Assembly: GCA_949358305.1 (NCBI GenBank)
Contig: OX442323.1
Coordinates: 8,556,001-8,620,000 of the forward strand
Direction of reading: 5' to 3'
DNA length: 64,000 nt
Origin: Strigamia acuminata
Lineage: Eukaryota; Arthropoda; Chilopoda; Geophilomorpha; Linotaeniidae
In this document: positions 33,401-43,490 of the stretch, piece by piece
How positions within the stretch are numbered: position 1 is the first letter of the stretch
Layout of the letters: every line of letters starts with the position of its first letter
Program-made: the position numbers and the translations under genes
The notes under the pieces: model-generated
What the model was told of the DNA's origin: nothing
The model's database searches: none
Seen by the model: only the letters and a program-made list of their open reading frames with translations

Positions 33401-34590
33401 TGATGGGCCCCAAGCCCACAACGGGAAACAAGAACATGTATATTCTCGTAATTATGGACGTGGCCACCCGATGGCCGGAGCTGTACGCCCTCGCGAAGCC
33501 CTCGGCTGAAAACATAGTCGAGTGCCTTTACGACGTGGCAATGCGATTTGGGTTTCCCAGAAAACTCATTTCGGATAACGGCCCCCAATTCCGATCGAGA
33601 ATATATAAGGACTTCTGTAGAAAATTTAAAATGGATGCATCAAACACCTCCACGTATAATCCTCAGACAAACCCAGTCGAGAGATTAAATAAAGACATAA
33701 AATATGCGCTGACAGTATTCACCGATATTCACAATCGATGGGACGAATACCTGCGAGAAATCGCTTTCAGCATTCGCTCAACCGTGTCAAGAACACGCGA
33801 ATTCTCACCGGCGTACCTCAACTTCGCCCGCGAATTAAGGATGCCATGGGACCCACGCGTTGCCGAAGCTGTTAACGTATTAGACCCATCGAGCCCACAC
33901 GAGTACGTGTGCCGGTTGGAACAGACTATATCCGACACATACCAGCATATGATGGCGCATATTTTCAACATGAGAGAAAGAATCGCAGATAAAGAAGGCG
34001 ATCTCGCTTTCGCGAACTTTAAAGTGAATGATCTAGTGTGGAAGGAGGCACACACGTTGTCCAACGCAGCGAGGGGCATCGCCGCCGGTTTAGCCGACAA
34101 AAGGGACGGTCCCTATGTAATTGTGGCCGAACACGGCGGCAACGCATACCAACTACGCCGCTTAGAGGACAACAAAAATTTTCAGTCGATACATGGCCGA
34201 GATTTAAGGCCATACCTGCCAGAGTTTCCCCAAGAAATCTGGCTGGAAGGTCAGACACACAGCGGCCAAGGGGGCACCGTGGTCGACACGTTCCAAAAAA
34301 CAAATGAAGCTGAAAATATAGCGGAGGACGAGGATGAATTCTTCGACGCCGAATCTCCGGCCGACGAGGCTCCAGCACAGCCGGAGCAAGCAATTTCGGA
34401 GAGGGAGGAAGCAGAAGAAAGTACTTCTGAAATGGAAAATAAAAAAATTAGTAATGAGAAAAATGCCAACACATCGGAGATGAACGAGCAAGTAGAGTCA
34501 CGATCTACGAGCACGTCGAAAATCAACCTTCGACCACGACGAAGCAATAATCCGTTCATTCGGGACGGCAAAGTCGTGGGGAAGAACTAA
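30460..34590 (+). CDS. gypsy pol polyprotein
   Basis: The pol frame is open from 30448 to 34590 and has no early ATG, as expected for frameshift expression. Domains in order: aspartic protease (D-S-G at about 30805); reverse transcriptase with the YLDD catalytic box at 31840-31851; RNase H (H-T-D-A-S at about 32280, D-H-Q-A-L at about 32500); integrase with an H-H-C-C zinc domain (about 33190-33320) and the D-D-E core (I-D-L-M-G at about 33395, S-D-N-G at about 33571, a glutamate in the P-V-E-R-L block at about 33676). The tail is acidic and serine-rich. All catalytic residues I looked for are present. RT-RH-INT order is Ty3/gypsy type. Confidence 0.9.
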   Translation, partial: LPSAGVAEINSASSAPAAEIKKKKYHTGPAGHALAEAQIKDRIQIVPKKEEKVTLTSMQVRTKPEVDMDWTDLPFNLEVEPQTLRVFHCNVTKAHCETLCMLPVEIENQKLFGLLDSGADRSFISEDIVKDLDIGKKVAQVNANVELLTANGYVKPKGVVRIMIDWTGGNLSHPFIVLPSHDKVFLLGMDIMAKLKIQPNPITRSWNWISPEGERSVPVVPQKLLDEAKDKEEYGRGLRKFVQDYDFAAFTLELQRSNVVDTLVEEAALRVNEASLLRRVLRKHERILTKTPGRTTEATHEIVLTTDKPIRVPYKGMNPQKRDIVTQMCQDMLDKGIVTQALGEYAMRIVLVMRPGSEPRLCIDYRPLNAITVIDPIQMPSIDSILRELSPFKWVTTMDLSKGYWQVELKPEDKLKTAFYSPIGRLMFNVMPFGLVNAPSTFQKLIESVLGDMLHDFVWAYLDDIIITSDTFEEHIDHIDRVVSRLAKAGLHIHPGKSKFCRKELAFLGYRIGVEGIAIDPEKVKAINGFPAPEDIKGVQRFMGMVNFFGRLLSGLAEVAAPITDLLRTDKEFEWTVQCEAAFSTIKQMLADVEKMPLPDLNRPFVLHTDASKIGLGAALLQTHVYNGISQEVPCMFISRKIQGAEKNYTATELECLAVIWAVRKFRDYLEYTNFEVQTDHQALSWLMKLKEPSGRLARWQLELMACDITITYRPGKYNHVADALSRAPASDPQGPDDDGEDDTHLLYCPTPRRIWRLRKANELPVMEPEDRTFCGFWTRTYQPAGTNNSTSEIQSPPPGETHKTLLRAFTAKIEEKTQYAPPTRREFVEHQAADTKCQIITQYLLNGEFPEGMTNPHRRKQFVKEATSYLIDDELLVKYHPTFQDDLSGAGNSVKVVVPASLHTRLLWLMHGHPLASHSGVARTLYRVKQLFFWPGARQKITKFIRHCPRCQACRPRDKVARNAMSLGPYAPFDCLSIDLMGPKPTTGNKNMYILVIMDVATRWPELYALAKPSAENIVECLYDVAMRFGFPRKLISDNGPQFRSRIYKDFCRKFKMDASNTSTYNPQTNPVERLNKDIKYALTVFTDIHNRWDEYLREIAFSIRSTVSRTREFSPAYLNFARELRMPWDPRVAEAVNVLDPSSPHEYVCRLEQTISDTYQHMMAHIFNMRERIADKEGDLAFANFKVNDLVWKEAHTLSNAARGIAAGLADKRDGPYVIVAEHGGNAYQLRRLEDNKNFQSIHGRDLRPYLPEFPQEIWLEGQTHSGQGGTVVDTFQKTNEAENIAEDEDEFFDAESPADEAPAQPEQAISEREEAEESTSEMENKKISNEKNANTSEMNEQVESRSTSTSKINLRPRRSNNPFIRDGKVVGKN

Positions 34591-34970
34591 AAATAAAAGA
34601 AAATGTGATAACATGGAGCGGAGGCCTTGTAAAATAAAAAGATTTACTTACGAGAGCTGCTGCACATGTTGAGACGCGAAAATTTGGCTAAGTCCAAACT
34701 TCGCAACGAATTGTCGCAGTCACCACTAACAGACGAGAAGTTATGACGTAGCGGGCGACCACGTGACAACGAAACCACGCGGTCGACCCCGTAGCGTCAT
34801 TGCCAGCACGGCGGATCTCGCAAAATACGAGACGCGTTCGAGACCCACAATTCTCAGCGTCGATAGGCCCAGTTTCCGACTGTTTTTAACACGACGAGAC
34901 GTGTTTTTGCTTCTCCCCCAAAGAGAAAGACAAAGACCTCTCAAACAAAACTTCATTTTCCTAAATTGAA

Positions 34971-37900
34971 ATGGCCGATCGACGCAACCCACGATTAGAG
35001 CCGAGCGCATCGTCGAGAGACGAGAGCGACGGCCTAATCGTAAATGCAGAAGAAGATGAGAATTGGGACGAACAACCGCCGTTGCAGGTAAATTAGTGTG
35101 ATTTCCCCAGAGAAATCACATAATTCTTTGAATCTGTTGCATCCAACCCAGATTGGAGCGTGACTTGTGACTGATATATTTCTTTCTGTTTTATTGTTGA
35201 TTTAAGGCTGGCTAAAAACCCGAGAGTGGACCCAGATTCACCTCGGAGTCAAGGCCGCCAAAAAACTAGAACAAAGGAAGTGTTCGCGGAATGGCGTCGT
35301 GGCAAACCAAAACCAAAACTAAAGGTTTTCTTTCTTTTAAATTTAAACATCGTAATAAATTAAAATACGATTAGAGTTAAAATAAAAAAGTTTAACGTAA
35401 GAAATTAAAATTTAACGATCGGTTTTGCCTGCGACCCCTTCCAAAAAAGCGGATCACCTGAGTTCAAAAGTAGTGTTGGATCAGCGCTACGACGGCGGAG
35501 ATCATCGCAGAACTGCGAAACAAGAAAATAAGACCGACGGCCGCAACAAAAGAAAGGAGTTGCTGCCACCGTCGATCTTGAGCATATTTCTGATCCCCAT
35601 CGTTAACTGGGATTTATTATATTAATCTTGTGATCTAAAATTATTCAGGTCGACCCGCTAGAATCGTGGGACGCCCTGCCTCCGACGGCGTCAACCGCCA
35701 ACAACATCTTTCGCGGAGCCCTGCCGATTTACCTGCGGCAGGCCTATCCTGCAGAGACCAGCGCCTGGAAAATCCGATTGATGTATTCCAGGACCCTCGA
35801 GGAAAAATTCGAGCGATCAAAAACGCTGGTCGAGTGCATGACGAAGGAGATGAGGGAGCGAGTGGGGCCGCGGATCCCACCCGATGCGGATCCGCCGAGC
35901 CCCGTTTACTCCGGGTACCTGGAAGAGGCTTACCCAGGCACGGTGGCCGAGCTGCACACCTCCCATAGGTGGAGCGAGGCCCCGACCTTGGCAGCCCGCC
36001 AGAGAATAGTGGACGACGAGATCAAACGCTTAAAGCGCACCGAGACTCACGGAGTAACCCGAGTTCTCGAGAGAAACGGTTTCTCCCCCGAAGAAATCCG
36101 TAGATGGCTTCGCGACATCGAAGAAGATCATCTGACACCCAGATGGATACCGCCGGCGAATTTTACGGCCACGCAGTCTGAGATGTGGCAGTTATACCAC
36201 GCTGGTATCCTGGGAAGTCGCCGCCATCACAGAAGATCGAAGCGTCCGGCGGAGTCCGCCCCACGCGGACCCGCACGAAGAAGACAGGCCGTCTCCCCAA
36301 TAGAGGCCGGCCCGTCAACGAGCCGCGACTACCGCAGCCGCTCGAGCAGCTCCAGTTCCCGAACTCGAGTTGTCGTGCGCTCGGAGTGTCGCCGAGTAGT
36401 AACGCTCGAGCCTGCCTCGCCAGACGACGCGCGGGCTGAGCGAACAGTCGAATCTTCCGCCCACTGGGCTGCGAGGACCGAGACACACCAAGATCGAGGA
36501 AAGAAAAGATCCTCGTTGTTCATGGCGATTACCACACAGTCGTCAGATCAATCCTCGTCGCGACGAACCGTCTCATCACACCAGAGACCGAATTCTCCGA
36601 CGGACGTCCCCCAGAGGACGGCCCAACGAAGATCCGTCGCAGCCAGCACCCGGAGGAATCGAAAGCGCAAAGTACGTCAGAAGTTGCGAGCACAATCCCT
36701 GATAGCTAAGGGATTAGAGAAGGAGCGAGAGATGGCCGCCGCGAAACGGTCCGAACCCCAGAGTCTCGGACCCACGGCTGGACCGTCCAGGCGCCAAGCA
36801 GAGATTGATTTGGGAGAGTTGACGGAAGAGCAAATGTCCCCAGATGAGTCGGACAAAGATGGGCCGGTTACAAAACAGGATCTGGCCGTAGCATTGAAGA
36901 ACGCCTTCCGAGGATACGCGGCCAACCGGCCGTCGGGCTCAACACCGGCTGTGCCCACCGCGCTTGTGCCCCCACAAGTGCAATCGCGATGGCCGCCACT
37001 CCTCGAGGGTACAAACCCAGCCGTGACCGCTTGGACCCCTCCCCGGATGATTCCGGTGGGGGATCCAGCTCCGAAGCGGGTCAGATACGATAATCTACCC
37101 GGGCTGGGCCGTCCACCGTCACCCCCAACGCCACGAGTGTGTCGACCTTATCGCAACGCCGAATGGTACGCCCAGCGAGAGATGGACGCTCGATGCCGGC
37201 GTGAAGCGGCCTATCCCCCACTCAGCGAGCTACAAGAATATCTGGCCGAATACGAGAACCCCGCGATTGCCGAGTTGGCCATACGACAGGCCGACGCCGC
37301 CCAAACCCACCACATCAATTGGGCGATCGAACAGATGCGGACGCTGTCACAACAATTCAGTGGCAATCCGGACCGCGCTCACCCCTGCCATCGGAGCAGT
37401 TTGAATTTGGCAGTGACGAACGTCATGGCCCAGCTGCTGTCCCTGGGCGTCTTCTTGGACAGTCGGCAGGCTATGGCGGCCTGGACAATCGTCGACCGTG
37501 AGGGAGTTCACCTTCCTCGGGCGTTGTACCAGGTATGGGCCGGATGGACTCCTGAGCCCGCCTCGCTGCGCTTCGACCTGGCCAGGAATACGGAGAACCC
37601 AGGCCTGCAGTTTTCGAAGATGCGTTCGTTGGCATTCCGCTACCGGAACCCCGGAGTCCACCCTTCCTTGTTGCGAACAATTCGGGAGGCTCCGGAGATA
37701 CCGGGAACGACAGCGAGCCTCCCACAGGCCATCGAGACCGCCCCCCCAGAGGCGGCGGTCCAACCATACATACCGACCCCAAAGCCGGTATTCCAAAAGG
37801 AGAAGCGGTATGCGAATCGACCCAAATTGATTCCGAAGCGCTCCAACCGAGGACCGCGAACTCCTCCGCTGCCCTCTCCTTCGCCACCAGCGGCAGAGCT

Positions 37901-38435
37901 GGCCGCTCTTACAACAGAGCCGGCTACACCACCGTTGGAGAGTCCAATGGAGATTCCACTTCCTCCATCGCCTCCGCCGCCCCCAGCAGCGCAGCTTTAT
38001 TTGAGGCTGGGAGTGGAATACCCCTTCCTTCAGATGTCGGAGTTCACGCGACAACGCATCATTGACTCCGATGATCACGGCGAGTCGGTCCTCAAATGGC
38101 TGAACAGAGAGGCCCGATCTACCATGGACGCCGTCTTCCATCGCCGAATCTTGCGAGCCCACCGGAAACCCGGATCGAGCGCCGAGTCGCGAAGGATCCG
38201 GCTCGTTCCCGACCGATTCCCGGCATCCACCCGGATTTGGATCCACGAACGTACGGGACTGATTGGCGAGCCGGTCGGCGGTCACCCGCAGTACTTCATC
38301 AACGAGCGACAGAATCCTGCGGATCTGACAACCTCTCTGCCCCCGGATTTACCACCGCCGCCCCCGGCAGTGCCACCAGTGATCCTCCGCCCATGCAGAG
38401 GAGTGCTGCCGGCTCTTCGCAGAGGAGAGCGATAA
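34971..38435 (+). CDS. Third ORF of the gypsy element, probably spliced, function unknown
   Basis: Exon 1 is 34971-35087 (39 codons from ATG, donor GTAAAT). Exon 2 starts at 35649 behind a TTATTCAG acceptor and stays open to 38435, giving about 967 residues. The join is phase 0. An unspliced version could start at the ATG at 35778 (885 residues). The product has Arg/Ser-rich (about 36240-36420) and Pro-rich (about 37840-38000 and 38330-38380) stretches and no signal peptide, transmembrane segment or zinc knuckle that I can see. I do not recognise it, and it does not look like an envelope glycoprotein. It may be an accessory nucleic-acid-binding or structural protein. Splicing is inference. 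Confidence 0.65.
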
Positions 38436-38467
38436 AATTGAGATCGCTCCGATCCGAGATCGAAGCT

Positions 38468-38479
38468 GGAGGAGGGACG
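38468..38479 (+). promoter_or_regulatory. Polypurine tract
   Basis: GCTGGAGGAGGGACG-type purine run immediately before the 3' LTR. It is the expected plus-strand priming site. Confidence 0.6.
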
Positions 38480-39299
38480 TGTGGTGACCCAGTTGGATAA
38501 GTGTCCCCCCAGGGCGGATGCTTGTCCTCTGAGTCACTGTGATTGAAGAGTCGTTCCCCCCCGAGTTGGCTCCACCTCCCCATGGCAGGTGTGTGCCCCG
38601 AGGGGGAGGAAGCGGCTGATGGTCAGCCCCCATTGGTTGATCGCCGGCCCTTCACCCCACTGCATAAAAGGCTGTGTTTCCCGCCTAAAGTCAGAACTTA
38701 CACAAACGACACCAAGAACACAGCAACTACCTCACCGTCAGGCCAACTTCAACTACAAGTTAGGATTGATCGAGGATCGCTGAGTAAAGTGCAAACTGTA
38801 ACTCTCACGAAGTCACTTGCGAGCTATTCCTGCGAAAGCACGAGAATAGCCCTTGTGAAATCACCCAGAATAATCGCCCAGACGATTATTCGCCGAAGTA
38901 AGTGTCCGAGTGCTTTGTAGGGAACCCCAAAGTTCCTAGACGAGGCCTCTGCGACGCTAAACAAACCCTAGACAACAGGCACGGATAGAAGACTCGAAAG
39001 AGCATTCCACCGCGTCCGTGAAGACGAATCCGTGACGAATTAACGACAACTCGAGACGCCGCCTTTGTTCCGCCGACCACGCGGAATCGACGACGCCATC
39101 TTGAGAAATCCTTTGTTCGACGCTGACCACGTCGACTCTAGAATTATTACTGAGTGTATTTTAAAGGCATAAAGCCTGGTGAATAAATTACCTGTTTATT
39201 TACATACATTTGGTATTCATTTGGGTATTTACATAATTGATCACAGGTAAAGTATTACACGTTAGCGCTATTTAAACCTATACCAAGTAGGACGCGACA
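38480..39299 (+). repeat. 3' LTR of the gypsy element
   Basis: 820 bases with the same start and end as the 5' LTR. I noticed no mismatch in the segments compared by eye. Confidence 0.9.
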
Positions 39300-39303
39300 A
39301 GCT

Positions 39304-39391
39304 TAGCCCTAAATAAGCCCTAATTCTGCTGCAAGATGAAGAAGACCAAGCAATGGCCTTTCTGATGAGTAGTATCTGCTAGAATACTACA
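39304..39391. mobile_element. Right part of the split solo LTR
   Basis: Continuation of 25657-26428 after the gypsy insertion. It ends ACTACA and is followed by the CACTG target duplicate. Confidence 0.55.
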
Positions 39392-39942
39392 CACTGCACC
39401 CCCAATTGCTACGCCACTTACCAAAAAACCCATTTAAACCTCCATTAAGTAACTTAAAAACTTATTTTTTGCTGTGTTTTCTCCCCCACGTAACCTTGCA
39501 CTTTTATTGCCCTTTTTGTATATGTGACGCTACCCTTGGTCAGCACTCCCTTATTTCAACCATGTAATAAAATCACTTCACTCTTTTGTTAGACCCAACC
39601 AGTTGTCTAGTTATTTTGCTCGTACAAAATGAAATCATCATAATACAAACACATCATTTTTTTTCTAATGTCTGTTATTAGAACTTCAGACCCCTTCGTG
39701 ACTTTTGGCGCACTCTGTATTAAATTACTTAGATTATCGTACAATCACAACGTATGTGTTTCAAAAAACTTATCCAACTGCGCATGTTACGCAATAAGTT
39801 ACATGTTTCTATATCAAGCGTTGAAAATTCAATTTCCCTCACGCAATTGTTGTGCAACTTGTATAGAAAACGATAATTATTGTTTATACAAAGCACACGC
39901 GACGCATCACGAGCCTCAGTTACCCACAAGTGACCAGACACA
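39392..39942 (+). other. 5' flank and promoter of U10
   Basis: From about 39670 it is the duplicate of the U5 flank (CAGACCCCTTCGTGACTTTT). The promoter has TATACAAA at 39885 and TCAGTT at 39916-39921. Confidence 0.6.
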
Positions 39943-41045
39943 ATGAATTCACATCGAGTTCTCCTGATTTTGCTTTTGGTGTACGTTACAACAGCTGCCG
40001 AATTGGTACGACCATGGCAATACAATATCTAATAATATTGAAGTTTATTATTTATTTTAATATTTTGGTATAGGAAAACTGCTTAAAGTTGGAGAATGTG
40101 GTAATGTAGTGAATTTATCTAAATATTCTGATAAATTGTATGTCAATGTTAAAAATTAATACGCAATAGGCGGAAGCGAATTTCGAGTCTTCATTTGACA
40201 AGCAAATTAAAGAAAATTGCAAGAAAGAAAACCCAAAATTAGTATACACGATTGTTTTAATCTAAGTTGACTATTAACACAATGAGAAAATGATTTATTA
40301 ACAGGATGGTAACGGCGTCAAACGTTGTTACTTCGACAAGGTAAAATTTCTATTAATCACTATTGATCTTTCTAGATTCAGAATTAATTCAATTCCAGAT
40401 TTTAGCAGCAGATAAAGCATGCAATAACAACACGATAGTAAGTTAAATTCATATTTTTTTCAATTCACATATTAATTAATCAACAACAATAAAGTGGTCA
40501 ATGGAATACCACATGTGCATGGACAAACAATTGCGAGTTGTAAGTCAAATTATTTCAATCCGATTCCATCTGACGAAACATTTTCATTTTTACTTATCAG
40601 ACCAGAGCAACTATGTACAATTTCCAAAGATGGAAGACCCATAAGCTCAATGACGCGCTAGACGATGTAAGTTAAATCTCGATTTAAAAAAAAAAAAACA
40701 TTTTATTGAAGCATTTTTGTATAGAAAAAAAAGCCAGTTGAAGATGCCTTAACTCCGTGCGAAAACGAAAAAGTAAAGTGAAATTAAAAACCACAAATAA
40801 CAACCTAATTAATACTGCTGTTGTATTAGTATTACTTCGACTGTGCTCGTATAAATTTGGCGAAAGTACGTAATAAAAACAAATCTAATATTCCCACAAA
40901 TTTACATCAATAAAACGCTTTTCTTTCAAAGGTCTGTCTGGAGTACAAACACCTACTAGAAGAGATTGAGAAAGAAAACGCACGAAAGATTAGGCGCATT
41001 CGAAAAGTAATTTGCACTAAACGACCAGTGCAACTGGTAGTGTAA
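39943..41045 (+). CDS. U10: ten-exon secreted cysteine protein with a MITE-derived tail
   Basis: Exons: 39943-40005, 40074-40100, 40170-40241, 40305-40340, 40399-40437, 40495-40539, 40601-40666, 40725-40772, 40830-40865 and 40932-41045, giving 181 residues, all phase 0. Closest relative U5. It has a signal peptide of 21 residues, eight family cysteines and the C-x40-C-x8-C-x8-C end. A MITE (40993-41686) landed in the last exon and displaced the old stop. The frame continues 53 bases into the MITE, adding about 18 basic residues and an extra cysteine before a new stop at 41043-41045. Whether the new tail is tolerated is unknown. Confidence 0.8.
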
Positions 41046-41686
41046 ATTTCAAGTTAAACGACCCAATTTTCGAGTTTCAAAATAAATTTCTGTGTAAAAT
41101 TCAGTAGTGTAAATTCAAGTGTAAATATTAAATTAGTCCAAATAATAACCATAGTCATTATTGTTGTTGTTTACTCTAAAAAAAAAACAGGAGATTATAA
41201 AAACATGATTATAAAATGTAAATTTATTTTAATTATTTGTATTATTAATATTTATTTCCGAACGGGAATCGGCTGAACATCCGCCTCAATCGCACAAACG
41301 CGGCCGAACGTCGGCCGAACGTCGGCCGCATTCGATTGTACAAATGCGGCCGAACGCCGGTCGGACGTCGGCCGTATTCGATCGTACAAATGCGGTCGAA
41401 CATCGGCCGCATTCGATCGCAAGAATGCGGCTAATACCTGCTAAAAAATTGTTCTTGCGATCGACATCGTTCCAACCGATCTAACGAAAATCCAAGATGG
41501 CTGCCAGCAAGACCCGATTTCAACGAGAAAACTCGTTGCACGGAGATTTTAAACGGAAACGTGGCGTACAGGCCGTTTCCGTTTAACCAGCTTACACGAC
41601 ATTTACACGAATTAATTCGTGTAAATGTCGTGTGAAAACGAGTGTAAACACGTTTACACTCGTTTTAATGACTTTTCGAATGCGCC
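40993..41686. mobile_element. MITE inserted in the last exon of U10
   Basis: The ends GGCGCATTCGAAAAGT are inverted, with TA at 40991-40992 and 41687-41688. The inside has a GC-rich tandem CGGCCGAACGTCGG array and an inner palindrome ACACGAATTAATTCGTGT. Non-coding by itself. Confidence 0.82.
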
Positions 41687-41751
41687 TATTGTATAAATAA
41701 TTTTCTTTGTTAACCCATCAGTCATCCGCTTATACCAAATACACTTTTTAC

Positions 41752-43490
41752 ATGCAACACTGCCATTGCAGCGACGCACGTGTTGGAGATCGTATGGACA
41801 CCTATGGAAAGTAAATAAAACATTTCTCCGATGTTTGATTAACACATTGCAGTAACTGTTTGAAGGCAGCACATTTAGGTGGGATTTATTGGCCTAAATT
41901 CTTGGATGGTAAATGCAAGCAAGAAAACCCAAATGCGGTAACTCTTTGTAAATATTGGACTTTTACGTTTTTCTTACAAAACTATCGTGTAAATAGATAC
42001 ACAGCGTCGTGGAGAAATGTACCAGAATTAAAGTAAATATTAAAGGGTTTCATAAATGACGCGCTGAAGGCGCTGAAGTGATTATTCCAATAATCACAAC
42101 CGCTGCATTATTGAAGACCCACGCTAGGTGGTGCCAGGTCCAATTGATTATATGTATTACTGTCACATTACTTATGTTTTAAGCATGAAAAGCTCCTTTT
42201 TCAGTAGGTGCGTTCAATTTGCGAAAGGAAAGAAGAATCTTTCCTTTCGTTACTTTCGCCACCTGAAGTGACGTCAAAATCGTCATTATTTCCGAAAGGA
42301 AAATGGCCAAAATTACTTTAGCCAAAGGTAGCATTTGGGTCACTTTTCCTCCTTTCACTTTTTACTTTCGCGATCGGCGCATGCGCAATAGTCGGCCACA
42401 CCAACAAAAAAAAAAAATGTTCGTTTTCATGTTAAAATATTCGTTTTAACGGTAAAACAGCAGTTTTAAGGTTAAAAATTTTGATTTTATGACTAAAATG
42501 TTTGTTTTTATGTTAAAAATATTTGTTTTAATGGTAAAACACCAGTTCGAATGGTAAAAACATTTTTTTTGTTTCTAACTATTTTTTTTAATTATAGGCT
42601 AAAATGACTGCTCAATCAAACAGAAAAAAACGTGCATTTGTTTGTACTAAAATCTGGATTTGTTTGTAATAAAATCTGGATTTGCGCATGCGCAAACGAA
42701 AAGAAAGTACCAATAATAAGTGCGTTCATTCTAAAGTAACTTTTCTTCCTTTGGCGAAATTAACGAAAGGAAAGACTCTTCTATTCTTTCGCAAATTGAA
42801 CGCACCTAATGATTATAAATAATCGCTGAAACGCTGAAGCAATTATTCATGTGATTGGCCCACACAAGTCACATTTTAATCGCTTCAGCAGAATAATCGT
42901 CATAATCGCTTCAGTGCCTTCAGTGCATCATTTATGAACCTCCTGTTGTCTGAATTTTATTCGCTAATACCTAAAAATACTTGTTTTGACAGCTCGATGA
43001 AATACATAAAACGTGTACCGTTGCAAAGGAATTTGCCGCTTGCGTGCTCAAACATTTCGATATTGTAAGGTGATTTAATTAAATTTGATTTAAATTAATC
43101 CAGTTTTGATTCAATCTAGACGGTGCCTAGCAGAGATCAGCTAATTGAAAGGTTTGAAAAAGCAATGGAGATGATAACGGACGAAAGTGTAAATTGAATT
43201 TTCATCCAAATTGAATTTTGAAATAAGTAAAATTTCATAAATTTTTATAGCAAAAGACGGTTGTTCGTGAGGTCGTCGAAACCTGTGCGCCGGAAGTGGT
43301 AAATTTATAATCTACATGCTCATGCGCAATAATAAACCTTTTTTTTAAACTAAATAAAAATTTATACAAACAGGATTTCACCAAGTGCAGTTTTAAAAAA
43401 TTATTAGAAGAGGTAGGTTTCTTATCAAATCTAAAATTGCAAATGTTCATTGTCACTTTGTTTTCAAAGATTTGCCTTAAACCAGAATAA
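41752..43490 (+). CDS. U11: short-subtype member, sister of U6
   Basis: Proposed exons: 41752-41810, 41853-41937, 41997-42032, 42993-43064, 43120-43188, 43251-43298, 43374-43412 and 43470-43490, giving 142 residues. Every exon boundary matches U6, and the frame is open throughout despite many substitutions, which supports real coding. No signal peptide is visible. The C-terminus is four codons shorter than in U6 and keeps the C-x8-C-x8-C end. The third intron is swollen by the shared MITE with a second one nested inside. It follows U10 as U6 follows U5, so the two-gene cassette was duplicated as a unit. Confidence 0.62.
42044..42955. mobile_element. Shared MITE in an intron of U11, with a nested MITE
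   Basis: The outer element equals 14217-14496 in U6. Nested inside it, 42207-42806 has inverted ends GGTGCGTTCAATTTGCGAAA and TA at 42205-42206 and 42807-42808. The uninterrupted site is seen in U6, so the nested insertion is younger than the duplication. Confidence 0.8.

Larger units (their letters stand above)
26433..39299 (+). mobile_element. Full-length Ty3/gypsy-type LTR retrotransposon
   Basis: Two 820-base LTRs (26433-27252 and 38480-39299) begin TG and end CA, and the AGCT target duplication is at 26429-26432 and 39300-39303. In order: LTR, tRNA-Pro-like primer site, gag, pol (protease, reverse transcriptase, RNase H, integrase), a spliced third ORF, purine tract, LTR. I saw no difference between the LTRs where I compared them, and all frames are open, so the insertion looks recent and possibly active. 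It separates U9 from U10. No envelope-like protein (signal peptide or transmembrane anchor) is evident, so I class it as a retrotransposon rather than an errantivirus. Confidence 0.93.

Noticed and set aside
37347-38285. 312-codon minus-strand ORF, plus several 100-200-codon minus ORFs in 27.3-38.5 kb
   Set aside because: Antisense shadows of the gypsy gag, pol and third ORF, produced by GC-rich codon use.
34971-38435. Envelope gene of an errantivirus
   Set aside because: Position and splicing fit, but no signal peptide, furin-like site, fusion peptide or transmembrane anchor could be seen.
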